DNA of 64,000 nucleotides from Moniliophthora roreri (lineage: Eukaryota; Basidiomycota; Agaricomycetes; Agaricales; Marasmiaceae). Position numbers and translations under genes: made by a program. Below are positions 23,883-34,367 of this stretch, one piece after another. Where the stretch lies: NCBI GenBank assembly GCA_001466705.2, contig LATX02000221.1, forward strand, positions 277,693-341,692. The letters run 5' to 3'. The first letter of the stretch is position 1. Every line of letters starts with the position of its first letter. A model generated the notes under the pieces. It made no database searches and was not told the DNA's origin. It saw only the letters and a list, made by a program, of their open reading frames with translations.

Positions 23883-25096
23883 TTAGCTACGCCTCGACCT
23901 CTTCGACAAACGACACCGAAGCTCCTCCAGCGTCGGCTTTGCTAGCACATTCCGTTTCTTATCTTCTTCCTTCAACACCTTCCTCACCTGCTCAGGAGCC
24001 AATGCTGACTCTTGTGCGTATGTTCGTAGCAGCGGGTCGTCCTCCAAGTCATCCAAGTCATCAACCCCACTATGAGTAAGAGGTAGAACGATTTTTCCAG
24101 CCCAAGCGGCCACATCCAGTTCCACCTTGCCATCCTCCTCCGGGTCTCCTCCAACAGGAAGAGAAACGCGCTCTCCGTCGTCGGACGAGTCAAGGTCGGA
24201 AGCATATGTGCCAGAGGAAGATGACGACTCGAAACTAGAAGTTTGGGCACAGAGCGTGCATTTACACGTTATCTCTGACTCCGAGCGGGAACGCTTCCTC
24301 TTTGGCGATGTTGGTTCGGGCTTGAAGCGGTTATGGGACCATAGCGGCCATGCACCAACAATCCTGGTTGATGGAAGAAGGGCGTTCTCCTTCAGACCTT
24401 CCGGGGCGTGATATGGATCGAGCGGTACCAGCACGATGAGTAACAAGGCGATTGTAGGATGTATCATTGCTGTAATCCGGGGAAGGGTGTCGTAGTCGTG
24501 AGAATTGAAAATGAGGGGTTCCATTTTGCCGTTGGGCGAGCGTTGGAATAGAGGAGGTAGATATTTAGGTTTCAAGGTCTTATGGTCGAAACTTCCGGGG
24601 AACAGCACGTACTCCCATGGACCTTCGCCGAATTCCTGTCAGAGGTATAAGATAATGTTTGAGCGAACAGACTACTGATGCTCACCCGAAACCTTCGACG
24701 CTCATCAACCTGTGATGTATGATTATGTTGCAGTAATTCGTACGCATGCTGAATGACTTCCTTATTGGGTGCAAGACGCAGGGTTCGATTTTCGAGACAT
24801 GAAATAATATCTTTTGAAGCTTGAAACAGATCAATTAAGGTTTCTAGCGAAAACTGGCTGATATACTCACCTGTCACCATATTGAACTCACTGTCAAATG
24901 GAAGTCCGTGATATTCTAAACCAAAGGCCCACTCAAAGTGGGTAAATTCCTGGGTAATGCAAGTCAGCAAGTCCAATGCACCTAAACGTCTGTTACACAC
25001 CATGGCCGCCCAGCAGTCGTCCCTTGAGACGAGCGGAAAAGATTCAAGTTCCACATCAGGGTTATTTGAGGTTGATATGTCTTGAAGAGACAACAT
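23883..25096 (-). CDS. HNH_2-related cluster protein, reverse member A
   Basis: Exons 25001-25096, 24871-24949, 24686-24819 and 23883-24635 give 353 residues. I do not recognise a named gene. Introns at phases 0, 1 and 0 lie where the forward partner at 25562 also has introns, and the motifs FEWAFG, DSEFNMV and the ENRTLRLAPN segment align with its FLEWVFG, RNLWL and DRGLIKIVPT. The partner's two histidines have no counterpart here, so nuclease activity is unlikely. Exon 4 starts EFGEGPWEYVLFPG, then a hydrophobic stretch, a basic patch (KRKRSRSES), CKCTLC and a Ser/Asp/Glu-rich C-terminus ending SKRSRRS. The first two introns are 51 nt and open, so the unspliced frame also runs through. Start 465 bp from the partner's start, head to head. 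Confidence 0.75.
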
Positions 25097-25561
25097 AATG
25101 GATGAGACGTTTGCCGTGAGGGAGATGTTGATGGTTTAGGTCAGAAATGTGAAAGTCTCACGGTGCTGTGTGACTGCGACTTCCTTCCACATGCTATTTT
25201 CTTACAAGGAGTGCAAAGATCTTTTGGCAGATTCGGCTTGTATTCAGCTTCTGCGACTCAGTGGCGGATGCTGCCATACTCGGGGCATCGGTGAACGATG
25301 ACACTTGGATGACGCGCTAGCGAGCCTCATGGGCTTCTGGAGATCGTTTGCATACCCAAAAAAGTGTAAATTACATCGAGAACAGAGATTACCAAGGCAA
25401 TAATGAAGCTCTAGGCCCCATCAGAAGCACTTTGCACTGTAGGTCCAAAAATTTTTTAACGAAGTTCAGACCCCCCCTCGGACCAGCGATTCAGATCCTG
25501 CCACCCCCTTGATAAGTACTTATAAGTATAGAAGTAGAAAGTTTGACTACCCTTCACAAAT
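25097..25561. promoter_or_regulatory. Shared divergent promoter region A/B
   Basis: Non-coding gap between two ATGs on opposite strands. An A/T-rich ACTTATAAGTATAG stretch lies about 45 bp before the forward ATG. The arrangement is repeated between D and E and between F and G, which suggests a bidirectional promoter; this is inferred from geometry alone. Confidence 0.4.
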
Positions 25562-27439
25562 ATGTCTCGTCAACAGGGCGACCCATCAAGCCACCTTCTG
25601 AAACGCGTCGAGGCAACTAAAACTGCCACTTTTACCCCAAGCCCCGCCCCAGAGAATCAGCCGCTAGCTCACGCGACTCCACGCTTCCAGCGTGGCGACG
25701 AACACTCAAATCTTGATCTGCAACTCCCGAAGGATATTGAAAATACCGTAACGGAGGACGAAGTCATCGATGACACAGAGGGTGGTGACGATGAAGATGA
25801 AGAGAGCGAGAAGAACGGTAAAGGAGCATCGGAGCAAAAAGCTACAGCTGAGGAAACCTTCTATGAGACTCCTGCTCAAAGGGCAGTTGGGAGAAGAGGA
25901 CTCTCCAGGCAAGAGATGCTCCTCAAACTCTCTGTGTTGCATCAATTCGGCGGGCGGTGCATAGTGACGCTCATGTGCGCTTGCCTACAACTTGCCCATG
26001 TCATTCCTGTCAAGGCCAGTCATCAATATGTCGGTGTTTTCGAACAGATTCAGGAACCAATCATGGTCTGATCTTTTTTCTGCAGCTCAAGTTTCTGGAA
26101 TGGGTATTTGGCGATGTATTCGGAACCCTTAATATCCACTCTTTCCGCAATCTATGGCTAGGTAAGTATTTTTGAGTCTCTTTGTCGTAAATTGGTGATT
26201 TGGGAGATTATGAGAAGTCAGATCAATTGTCCATCAGTAAAGAATAAGTACAGTTTTTATAGTAGATTTTGTATTTTATGTATGAAATATGTATGTGAGT
26301 TGGTAATTTATATGAGACGAAACCAAGAGACGAAACATGTGAGAGTAATATGAGAAAAAGGCCGAAACGAGTCCGAGGATGCAAAAACACTATTTCACGA
26401 CACTCTTACTTCAATTCACTGAGATATCTAAACAGTAAATGCCACCACGCATTATGCACTCGACCGTGGCTTGATCAAGATTGTCCCAACCACAGATATT
26501 CTAAGGGCTATATGGAAGTTCTCGAGGCAAGTACGAGGAAGACATAGAGGGCAACCATCCAACAATAATGTTGGCTTCAATCGTCACAAGGTGGGGCATA
26601 AGTCCCCAAGAATCTGACTCATCATGTGCTCATTTTTCGTTCAGACGTTTCCACCAGGTAACTATTCATATGTGGTGGTTGGGGTCCTGTGCTCTCCCAG
26701 GTTTATCTACTCTCGTGAACGTCTGGAGGGACCTGCCAATGCTCCGGGAGTCGAAACCAAAGAAAATCGAGAATACAATTTTTCATACCAGCCTGTCGAT
26801 TATCCAATCAAAGTGGTAAGGTGCCACACCTCCATTGGCCATATGTTTCTTTTTGAACTATTGCCATAGCCTCGTTGGACCGATGGTTCAGATCAACACT
26901 TGAAGGGGTACCTTACCAACTTGGGCACTCCTTTTGATGCTTGTCGTCCAGTTGCGCATTCATCAGGACTGGAAGTGATGTTATGGCAGGATCCTTGGCT
27001 TGTGACTGCCAACGTCGGCGAGTTCCTCTACGTTCTGAAAGTTCAAATAGACGAGGCACGGCAGAAGAAGGCACAGGAGGAGGGAGGAGAATGGACGCAA
27101 TGGCAAATCCATGAACTCGTCAATGATCCGTTCCACCAATCGTTATTGCTTTTGTGCTTGCAGATCTACACTTTTTGGATGGAAGATCAGGCACCCGAAC
27201 CACAAGCACAAAAAGAGAAGGGTTCCAAAGCCGGTCGCTCTCAGACCAAGTCTAGAGCGGATGCGTCCTCCAACGTTGCTGGACCGGTCAAAACGAACCT
27301 ACTGCCGGTCCTGTCACTCGGTCTCGTAGTAAGAACGCACCCTCCAATGAGCGGCAACTGGTACTGGCGCTCCTCTCACTCGAGCAAGGAGCGGAAAAGG
27401 AAAGTCCAGGGCTGGTACCGACGCAGCACCTTCCCGTAG
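25562..27439 (+). CDS. HNH_2-type nuclease-like protein, forward member B
   Basis: Exons 25562-26029, 26086-26161, 26436-26590, 26645-26815 and 26870-27439; 479 residues. An acidic, low-complexity N-terminus (about residues 60-110) precedes GGRCIVT...LAHVIP, then FLEWVFG, RNLWL and THYALDRGLIKIVP. This gives a His, Asn, His series in the order expected of an HNH_2-like nuclease fold, which binds a metal and cuts DNA; I infer it from the motif only. The C-terminal half (PPGNYSYVVVGVL; LWQDPWLVTANV) is specific to this cluster. Intron 2 is 274 nt, far longer than its paralogues' 50-56 nt. Compared with the copy at 31111, a short deletion after ASSNVAGP shifts the frame, so the last 60 residues differ and the usual basic tail is lost. 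It is the only forward copy without a core lesion. Confidence 0.7.
26162..26435 (+). other. Unusually long intron (274 nt) in forward gene B
   Basis: GTAAGT at 26162 and CTAAACAG ending at 26435. The same intron in the copies at 31269 and 34921 is 50-56 nt. The extra bases are A/T-rich with many stops in all frames and look like inserted non-coding sequence. Confidence 0.6.
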
Positions 27440-27959
27440 TAAATCCGCCCGCTCGAAATCTAAAGCAGGCGCCTCTAACCGTGGAACTTGAACCATGCAG
27501 CGCATCAGGCTTTGGGAACGTCAAGGACAGTGGCTTTAGGAGGTAGCTCTTTTGATAAAAGATGTAGAACTTTTCTGTGGATTTTTTTTCTAATTTTTCC
27601 CTTCTCCTACTCTTGTAACATTCCATTGAACATTTCTCTACATTCCAATCATTTTCATGTCATCCCGCCTTCGGGTGAACGCCTGATTCAACGTAAGGGA
27701 CATCGTGCAGCTGCCAATAGATGTGTTGGACAACCCGATGGGGACCTAAGGATCTGGAGGTAGGTCCACGTAGAGGTCTCCGTGTCAGGATCGTGTAAAG
27801 TAGTTGCTGAATTCGGGCCTTTTTTCCGGAACCAAAATCTTTCATTAACAGTTTATGATACAATTGTAAGGCAACGTACACTATAAGGTAAAGACAACAT
27901 TATCGATAGCACGAGTTATAAGGAAGCGTAAAGCGAGTAAGATGAAGGTAGACCCTGTA
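27440..27959. repeat. Convergent intergenic unit between B and C, repeated at 32451-32929
   Basis: No gene. The stretch from about 27535 (GTAGCTCTTTTGAT) to 27760 is matched at 32495-32720; part of it recurs at about 36300-36415 after the forward pseudogene G. The right part is the 3' flank repeat that precedes each reverse-strand gene. Confidence 0.7.
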
Positions 27960-29177
27960 TCAGCCATGTCTCGACCTCTTCTTCGACAAACGATACTGAA
28001 GCTCTTCCAGCGTCGGCTTTGCCAGCACATTCCGTTTCTTATCTTCTTCCTTCAACGCCTTCTTCACCTGCCCAGGAGCCAATGCTGACTCTTGTGCATA
28101 TGTTCGTAGCAGCAGGTCATCCTCGAAGTCATCCAAGTCATCAACCCCGTTATGAGTAGGAGGTAGAACGATTTTTCCAGCCCAAGCGGCCACATCCAGT
28201 TCCACCTTGCCATCCTCCTCCGAGTCTCCTCCAACAGGAAGAGAGATGCGCTCTCCGTCGTCGGACGAATCAAAATCGGAAGCATATGTGCCAGAGGAAG
28301 ATGACGACTCGAAACTAGAGGTTTGAGCACAGAGCGTGCATTTACACGTTATCTCTGACTCCGAGCGGGAACGCTTCCTCTTTGACGATGTTGGTTCGGG
28401 CTTGAAGCGGTTATGGGACCATAGCGGCCATGCACCAACGATCCTGGTTGATGGAAGAAGGACGTTCTCCTTCAGACTTTCCGGAGCGTGATATGGATCG
28501 AGCGGTACTAGCACGATGAGTAACAAGGCGATTGTAGGGTGTATCATTGCTGTAATCCGAGGAAGGGTATCGTAGTCGTGGGCGTTGAAAATGAGGGGTT
28601 CCATTTTGCCGTTGGGCGAGCGTTGGAATAGAGGAGGTAGATATTTGGGTTTTAAGGTTTTATGGTCGAACTTTCCAGGGAATAGCACGTACTCCCAGGG
28701 GCCTTCGCCAAATTCCTATTGAAGATATAAGATAAATGTTTGAGCGAACGGACTGCCCATGCTCACCTGAAACCTTCGACGCTCATCAACCCGCGAGGTA
28801 TGATTATGTTGCAGTAAGTCGTACGCGTGATAAATGACTTCCTTATTGGGTGCAAGACGCAGGGTTCGATTTTCGAGACATGAAATAATATCTTTTGAGG
28901 CTTGAAACAGATCAATAAAGGTTTCTAGTGAAATCCGACTGATATACTCACCTGTAACCATATTGAATTCACTGTCAAAAGGAAATCCGCGATAATCCAG
29001 ACCAAAAGCCCACTCAAAGTGGGTAAATTCCTGGGTAATGCGGATCAGCAAGTCCAATGCGCCTAAATGGCTGTTACACACCATGGCCGCCCAGCAATCG
29101 TCTCTTGAGACAAGCGGAAAATTTTCAAGCTCCACGACAGGGTTATTAGAAGCTGATATACCTTGAAGAGACAACAT
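27960..29177 (-). CDS. HNH_2-related cluster protein, reverse member C
   Basis: Exons 29082-29177, 28952-29030, 28767-28900 and 27960-28715; 354 residues, the closest relative of member A, with the same exon sizes (96, 79, 134) and phases. It keeps FEWAFG, DSEFNMV, the ENRTLRLAPN segment, EFGEGPWEYVLFPG, CKCTLC and the Ser/Asp-rich tail ending KKRSRHG. The histidines of an HNH triad are absent. Unlike A, D and F it has no forward partner: its upstream side runs after about 285 bp into the 3' end of member D, so the partner was lost or the copy was inserted without it. Confidence 0.75.
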
Positions 29178-29462
29178 AACGGATGAGACGTTTGCCGCGA
29201 GGGAGATGTTGATAGTTTTAGATCACTTGCGAAACTCTCACGGTGCTGTGCGTGACCGCGATGCGCATGGCGACAACGCGCTTCCTTTCACAGTGACAAG
29301 TCCAGTTTCTTTGTTGAATTCGGGCCTCATTCACAGTTAATGATACAATAGTAAGGCGATGTGCATCATATGTATGGCAAAGATAACATTGTTGATAACA
29401 CAAATTATAGATATGCAATAAGAGAGCGTGAAGCGAGTAAGATGAAGAAGGTAGACCTTGTA
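29178..29462. repeat. Upstream flank of C fused to 3' flank repeat of D
   Basis: No gene. The left part resembles the region upstream of member A. From about 29335 the sequence follows the 3' flank repeat (TTAATGATACAATAGTAAGG). The junction replaces what would be a forward partner gene. Confidence 0.5.
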
Positions 29463-30684
29463 TCAGCCATGTCTCGACCTCTTCGACAAACGACACCGAA
29501 GTTCTTCCAACATCGACTCCGCCAGCGCATTCCGTTTCGTGTCCTCCCCTTTCAACGCCTTCTTCACTTGTTCAGGATCCAACGCTGACTCCTGTGCATA
29601 CGTTCGTAGCAAATGGTCGTCCTCGAAATCATCCAAGCCGTCGAACCCGCTATGAGCAGGAGGCAGAACAACTTTTCCAGCCCAAGCGGCTACATCCAAT
29701 TCAACCTTGCCGTCCCCCTCCGGGTCTCCTCCGACAGGAAGAGAAACGCGCTCCCCGTCGTCGGACGAATCGATGTCGGAGGCATATGTACCAGAGGAGG
29801 ATGACGACTCGGAACTAGAGATGTGAGCACAGAGCGTGCATTTGCAAGATATGCTGTCTGATGTCTCTGACCGACGACGTTTCCTTTTTGATGTTGGTTC
29901 GGGTTTAAAACGATTGTGGGACCATGCCGGCCATATACCGATAATTTTGAGTATTGGGTGGATGACGTTTTCTTTCAAGCTTTGAGGAGCGTAGAGAACG
30001 TCAGGTTGATGCAGCTCCATGAGTAGAATAGCAATTGTGGGGTGTAACATTGACGAGATTCGGGGAAGAGCGTCGTAGTCGTGAGCATCCAGTGTAAGAG
30101 GCAACATCTCCCCATTGGATGAGCGTTGGTATAGAGGTGGCAGGTACTCAGGTTTCAAGGTTTTGTGGTCAAAATATCCCGGAAAGAGGACGTATTCCCA
30201 AGGTCCTTCGCCGAATTCCTGACGGCTCCAGCGTTAGAACTGCTCTAGTAAAGAGAGGGACATCTCACCTCGAACCTTCGACGCTCGCTGATCTCCGCCA
30301 TATCATTGTGCTCCATCAAGTTGTATACATGTTGAATAACATCCTTCGTAGGCGCAAACCGCAAGGTCTTCTCTTCGAGACAGGGAATAAGATCCTTAGG
30401 CGCTTCCAAAACCTTAACACCAAATAGCTGTGACATGGAGCTTTGTACTCACCTTTCACAATGTTGAATTCACTATCAAAAGGAAATCCTCGATTGTCTA
30501 GGCCAAATATCCATTCAAACTGTGTGAAACGCTGAGAACGTTGAATTAGTAAACGGGTCAAGGACTAAATTTTTATAAGCACCATAGCTGCCCAGTCATC
30601 ATCCCCGGAGACTAGAGCGTAAGAATCGAGCTCAAAATCATAGCTATTAGAGGTTGATACGTCCTGCAGACTGAGAGACACCAT
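29463..30684 (-). CDS. HNH_2-related cluster protein, reverse member D
   Basis: Exons 30583-30684, 30453-30531, 30269-30402 and 29463-30218; 356 residues starting MVSLSLQDVS. Here the first intron contains stops, which shows that it is truly spliced and supports the same splice in A and C. Motifs are DDDWAAM, FEWIFG, DSEFNIV, the EEKTLRFAPT segment, EFGEGPWEYVLFPG, CKCTLC and the acidic tail ending SKRSRHG. It is more diverged from A and C than they are from each other. It faces forward pseudogene E across 426 bp that contain a small inverted-repeat element. Function unknown; the fold is inferred from alignment to the forward genes. Confidence 0.75.
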
Positions 30685-31110
30685 GGGATGTTCGATGGTG
30701 ATTCAAGGAATATTCAAGTCCCACGGTCTTGCGTGTGACCGCGACGCGCCTTTCCTTTCTTCTCCCACAATAGGAAGCCACAACGAAGCCACAACTTCCT
30801 TTATATCTGTTTAAATGACTCAAATCAGGGCTATAAGACAATAATTATATCTATACATCAGAAAACATGAACTCATGTGGGCGCCCCCTCTTGGGCAGTA
30901 TAAAGATCCAACCGCAATTGCCATCGCACAAAACTGCAAAAGGTCATAACCCGTCTCCAGGGGGTTATAACCCAGGTCCCCGGTGGTTATAACCGGTTCC
31001 GGCGGTTATAACCCACCAAAACCAGTCATAACCCCCCAAAACCAGTCATAACTGAGTTATGACCTTCTGCAGTTTTGTGCAATGGCCATAGCGCTTGCCG
31101 CCCCCCAGCT
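30685..31110. promoter_or_regulatory. Shared divergent promoter region D/E
   Basis: Gap between the ATGs of reverse gene D and forward pseudogene E. It contains the inverted-repeat element at 30920-31086, which must alter spacing for transcription toward E. No other motif was recognised. Confidence 0.4.
30920..31086. mobile_element. MITE-like or foldback element with 31-bp inverted ends
   Basis: The left end 30920-30950 and the reverse complement of 31056-31086 agree at 29 of 31 positions (core GCACAAAACTGCA and AAGGTCATAAC). Between them is a series of short GTTATAAC or GTCATAAC words, several inside perfect palindromes such as GGTTATAACC. It has no coding capacity. The right end overlaps the first possible ATG of pseudogene E. 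No target-site duplication could be called with certainty. Confidence 0.7.
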
Positions 31111-32450
31111 ATGTCTCACTCAGAAACCGACAGATCAACCCAATTCCTCATACACGTCGAAAAAAGGGGAGCAGCTGAATCAACGTCAACTCCGGAGGAT
31201 GGGGTTCTTTGGCAGAGGCGACTCCCCTCTTTCAACCTGGCGACGAGCTCACCTATCTTTGTGGCTAGGTTAGTCTTCCTCTGCTTCACTTATCACGACT
31301 CATCTGAACGAGTTCCTTGTATAGTTGAGCCCCGCATGCACTACTCGCTGGATCGTGGGTTGATCAAGATTGTCCCAACCCGCGATGTGTTGAATGCCAT
31401 TATGAAGTTCTCCCAGGAAATTCGCAAACGACATAGAGGAAAGACGTCCAATGAACACATCGGTCTAGACTGCAGAAAGGTATCGTACAACTCATCAAGG
31501 ATCAATAGTTCATTTCTGAGCTCAATGGCTACTTCAGACATTCCCACCTGGCAATTATCCTTACATGGTCGTAGGCGTCTTGCGCTCTTCAGAGTTCAGT
31601 ATTCCTTGCGAGCGTCTGGTTGAACCTCCTGATGTTCCAGAAGTAACGATGTCACAGAACGCAGAGTTGAAGTTCAAATATCAGCGGATCAACTATCCAA
31701 TTAAAGTGGTAAGTTGATAGAACAATGTTGAGCTACCTACGGCTGCTGGTTTCCCTGAACAGCCTCAATGAATTGATCAAGGAGACGTCGGTCCGTACTC
31801 CGACGAAAGCGACTTGAAAGTCAAGGTGATTCCTCAGCATCTAAAAGCATATCGCTCGGACAGGGAAATACCATTCGAAGGCTTCTTATCCAGTCAAAAA
31901 CAAGGAGGAGGTATTGCACTGGCAGGATCCTTGGCTTGTGACTGCCAATGTTAGAGAGTTCCTCTTCATTTTGAAGGCTCGAGTAGACAACCATCGACGT
32001 TCTAAGGCGAAGCCTGGCGATAAGTGGCTACGTTGGAATGTTCGGCAACTCGTCGATGATCCAGTGCACTTCCAGCTGCTGGAGCTTTGCCTACAGATTT
32101 ATACGTTTTGGGCGGATGACAAGCCAAACACAGATCAGAATACGAAGAGCTCTAAAGCCGGCGGCTCCCAACGGACTCGTCAGACCAAGTCTAGAGCGGA
32201 TGCGTCCTCCAACGTTGCTGGACCCTCTGGTTCCGGTCAGAACGAACCTACCGCTGGTCCCGTCACTCGGTCTCGTAGTAAAAATGCAAGCTCCAATGCA
32301 GACGCCGAAGCGGCAACTGGTACTGGCGCTCCCCTCACTCGAGCAAGGAGCGGAAAGGGAAAGTCCAGGGCTGGTACCAACGCAGCACCTTCCCGTAATA
32401 AATCCGCACGCTCGAAGGCTAAAGCGGGCGCCTCTGACCGTGGAACTTGA
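31111..32450 (+). pseudogene. Forward cluster copy E, broken HNH_2-type gene
   Basis: The start (ATG TCT CAC at 31111) resembles B, but the segment that should hold CIVT and AHVIP is deleted with a frame change; only RAHLSLWL before the intron at 31269-31324 is recognisable. The later exons 31325-31479, 31538-31708 and 31763-32450 keep the B splice sites and HYSLDRGLIKIVPT and NYPYMVVGVL. Exon 31763 has a TGA where B has Trp, and there is a further frame change shortly before HWQDPWLVTANV (about 31900-31915). The C-terminal basic Ser/Lys/Arg-rich tail is longer and open here (to 32450). I therefore call it a pseudogene; a transcript from 31914 could still give a short basic protein. Confidence 0.7.
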
Positions 32451-32929
32451 ATCATGTAGCGTATCAGGCTTCGGGAACGTCAAAGACGGTGGCTTTGGGG
32501 GGTAGCTCTTTTGATGAAAGGTGTAGATTTTTTCTGTGGATTTGTTTTACTAATTTTTCGCTTCTCCTATTCTTGTAACGTTCCATTAAACCTTTTTCTA
32601 CATTCCAATCATTTTCATGTCATCCCGCCTCCGGGTGAACGTCTGATTCAACGTAAGGGACGTCGTACAGCCGCCATAAATATGTTGAAACCCGGCGAGG
32701 ACCTGAGGATCTGAAGGTAGGTCCACGTAGATGAGTTCGGGCCTTTTTTCCGGAACCAAGATCCTTCATTAACAATTTATGATGCAATCGTAAGGCAAAG
32801 TACATATGCATGACAAAGATAACATTGTTGATAGCATAGATTATAAATATGCAATAAGAGAGCATAAAGCGAGAAAATGCGGCCAGGGGATGAGTGAGAT
32901 GAAGAAGGGAGACCCTGTATTAGCCATGT
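32451..32929. repeat. Convergent intergenic unit between E and F, repeat of 27440-27959
   Basis: No gene. It follows 27535-27950 closely, with small deletions, including GTAGCTCTTTTGATG, TTCATGTCATCCCGCCT and the flank repeat near 32735-32905. Confidence 0.7.
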
Positions 32930-34099
32930 CTCGACCTCCTCTTAGACAAACAATACCGAAGCTGTTCCAAAGTCGGCTCTGTCAGCGTGTCTCGTTTCCT
33001 ATTCTCCTCCTTTAACGCCTTCTTCACATGCTCGGCAGCTAACGCTGACTCTTATGCGTAAGTCCGCAGCACCTCATCGTCACCGACATCATCAAAGTCG
33101 TCGTACCCGCTACGAGCGGGTGGCAGACCTAGACCAATCGGCTTCTCTTCTGCCTTGTCTTCTGCAATGTTTTGCAGAATAGCCTCGTCTTTGGTCTCAG
33201 ATGATTCGTGAGAGGTTGATGACGACGGGGTAGATTGAAGGCTCCACGCCTCGCGCACACTCTGTGCAAATACACGACATCCGCGATGCTGCAGACTCCG
33301 AACGTTTCCTCTGGGACGACGTTCGGGTATCGATGAAGCGATTGTGGGTCCATAAAGGCCAGATACCAACAACGCGGAGTAAAGGAATAACAACGTTGTC
33401 TTTGAGACTACGGGGAACGAAAAAGCCATCTAGTGGGCCCATTTGTATGAACATGATGGAGATGGCGGGGTGAATGTTTAATGACACTCGAGGAAGTTTG
33501 GTGAATTCGGTAGTGTCGAAGTCGACGGGAGATACTGAGCCGTCCTGCGAATGATGGTATAGAGTTATGCTTAGGCTCTAATGTTTCTTCATGGTACTTT
33601 CCTCGGAACAGAGTATATTCCCAGGGGCCCTGGCCGAATTCCTAGATGAAGGTTGAGACCATCATGATGGTGTCAAAATGAGGATGGAATTGCACATGGA
33701 AACCTTTACGATCTTCAGCCCTCGCGGCTCCATTATGTTTGATAATATCATAAGCTAGTTGAATCATTGTCCTCGTCGGTGTAAAAACGAGGTATCGCTT
33801 CTGCAGAAGTTGCTTTAGATAGGTACTGGTCCCTGGATGCGCGCATGTTAGCATTTGCCATACGTTCATCAGAGAATAACGCACCTGTAATGATATTATA
33901 CTCGCTCTCAATAGGATGACCTCGATACTTCAACCCAAAGGCCCATTCAAACCGGGTAATACGCTGGAAGATGAAAATTAGCCCACGACAGGCATACCAA
34001 TGAACCTAATGCATCATCTCTGTTTACCTTGATAAGTTGGAATGGCTTTAATTTCTAGACTCGATTTGAAGAGGTCGAAATACATAGTAATGGAAGCAT
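32930..34099 (-). pseudogene. Reverse cluster copy F, broken
   Basis: Aligned to members A, C and D it keeps the intron positions, FEWAFG, ESEYNIIT, EFGQGPWEYTLFRG and the C-terminal SKRRSRHG before a TAA at 32930-32932. It carries an in-frame TAG in exon 1, a frameshift just after LEP (near 33570), a second frameshift after CICTECARG (near 33245) and a stop in place of Gln after RTYA (33052-33054). It is the most diverged reverse copy and is read as a pseudogene. It lies head to head with pseudogene G. Confidence 0.75.
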
Positions 34100-34367
34100 T
34101 AGAGGGCCGGAGCGAGAGGCGTGATGGTGTATGCTACGATTCCGAGGTCCCACGGTTCACGGTCACGATTTTTCTTCCCACCATTTTCGTCGTCCGTGAA
34201 TCCCATGGTCTGCTCAAAAAGTACCGATTATCGATTCCAGATTTCTGATGCACGAGCTCAACATGAGGCTAGGAAGTACAGGTGATTCGGCCACAGATCA
34301 TATAAATAATCGTCCTACCCTAGGTGCGGAATCCTTCAGAGGTAGCAAATGCTGCCGCTCTTTTCGA

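Noticed and set aside
30951..31055. GTTATAAC repeats as a CRISPR-like array
   Set aside because: Units are 8-10 bp, irregularly spaced and in both orientations; they are the interior of an inverted-repeat element in a eukaryotic genome.
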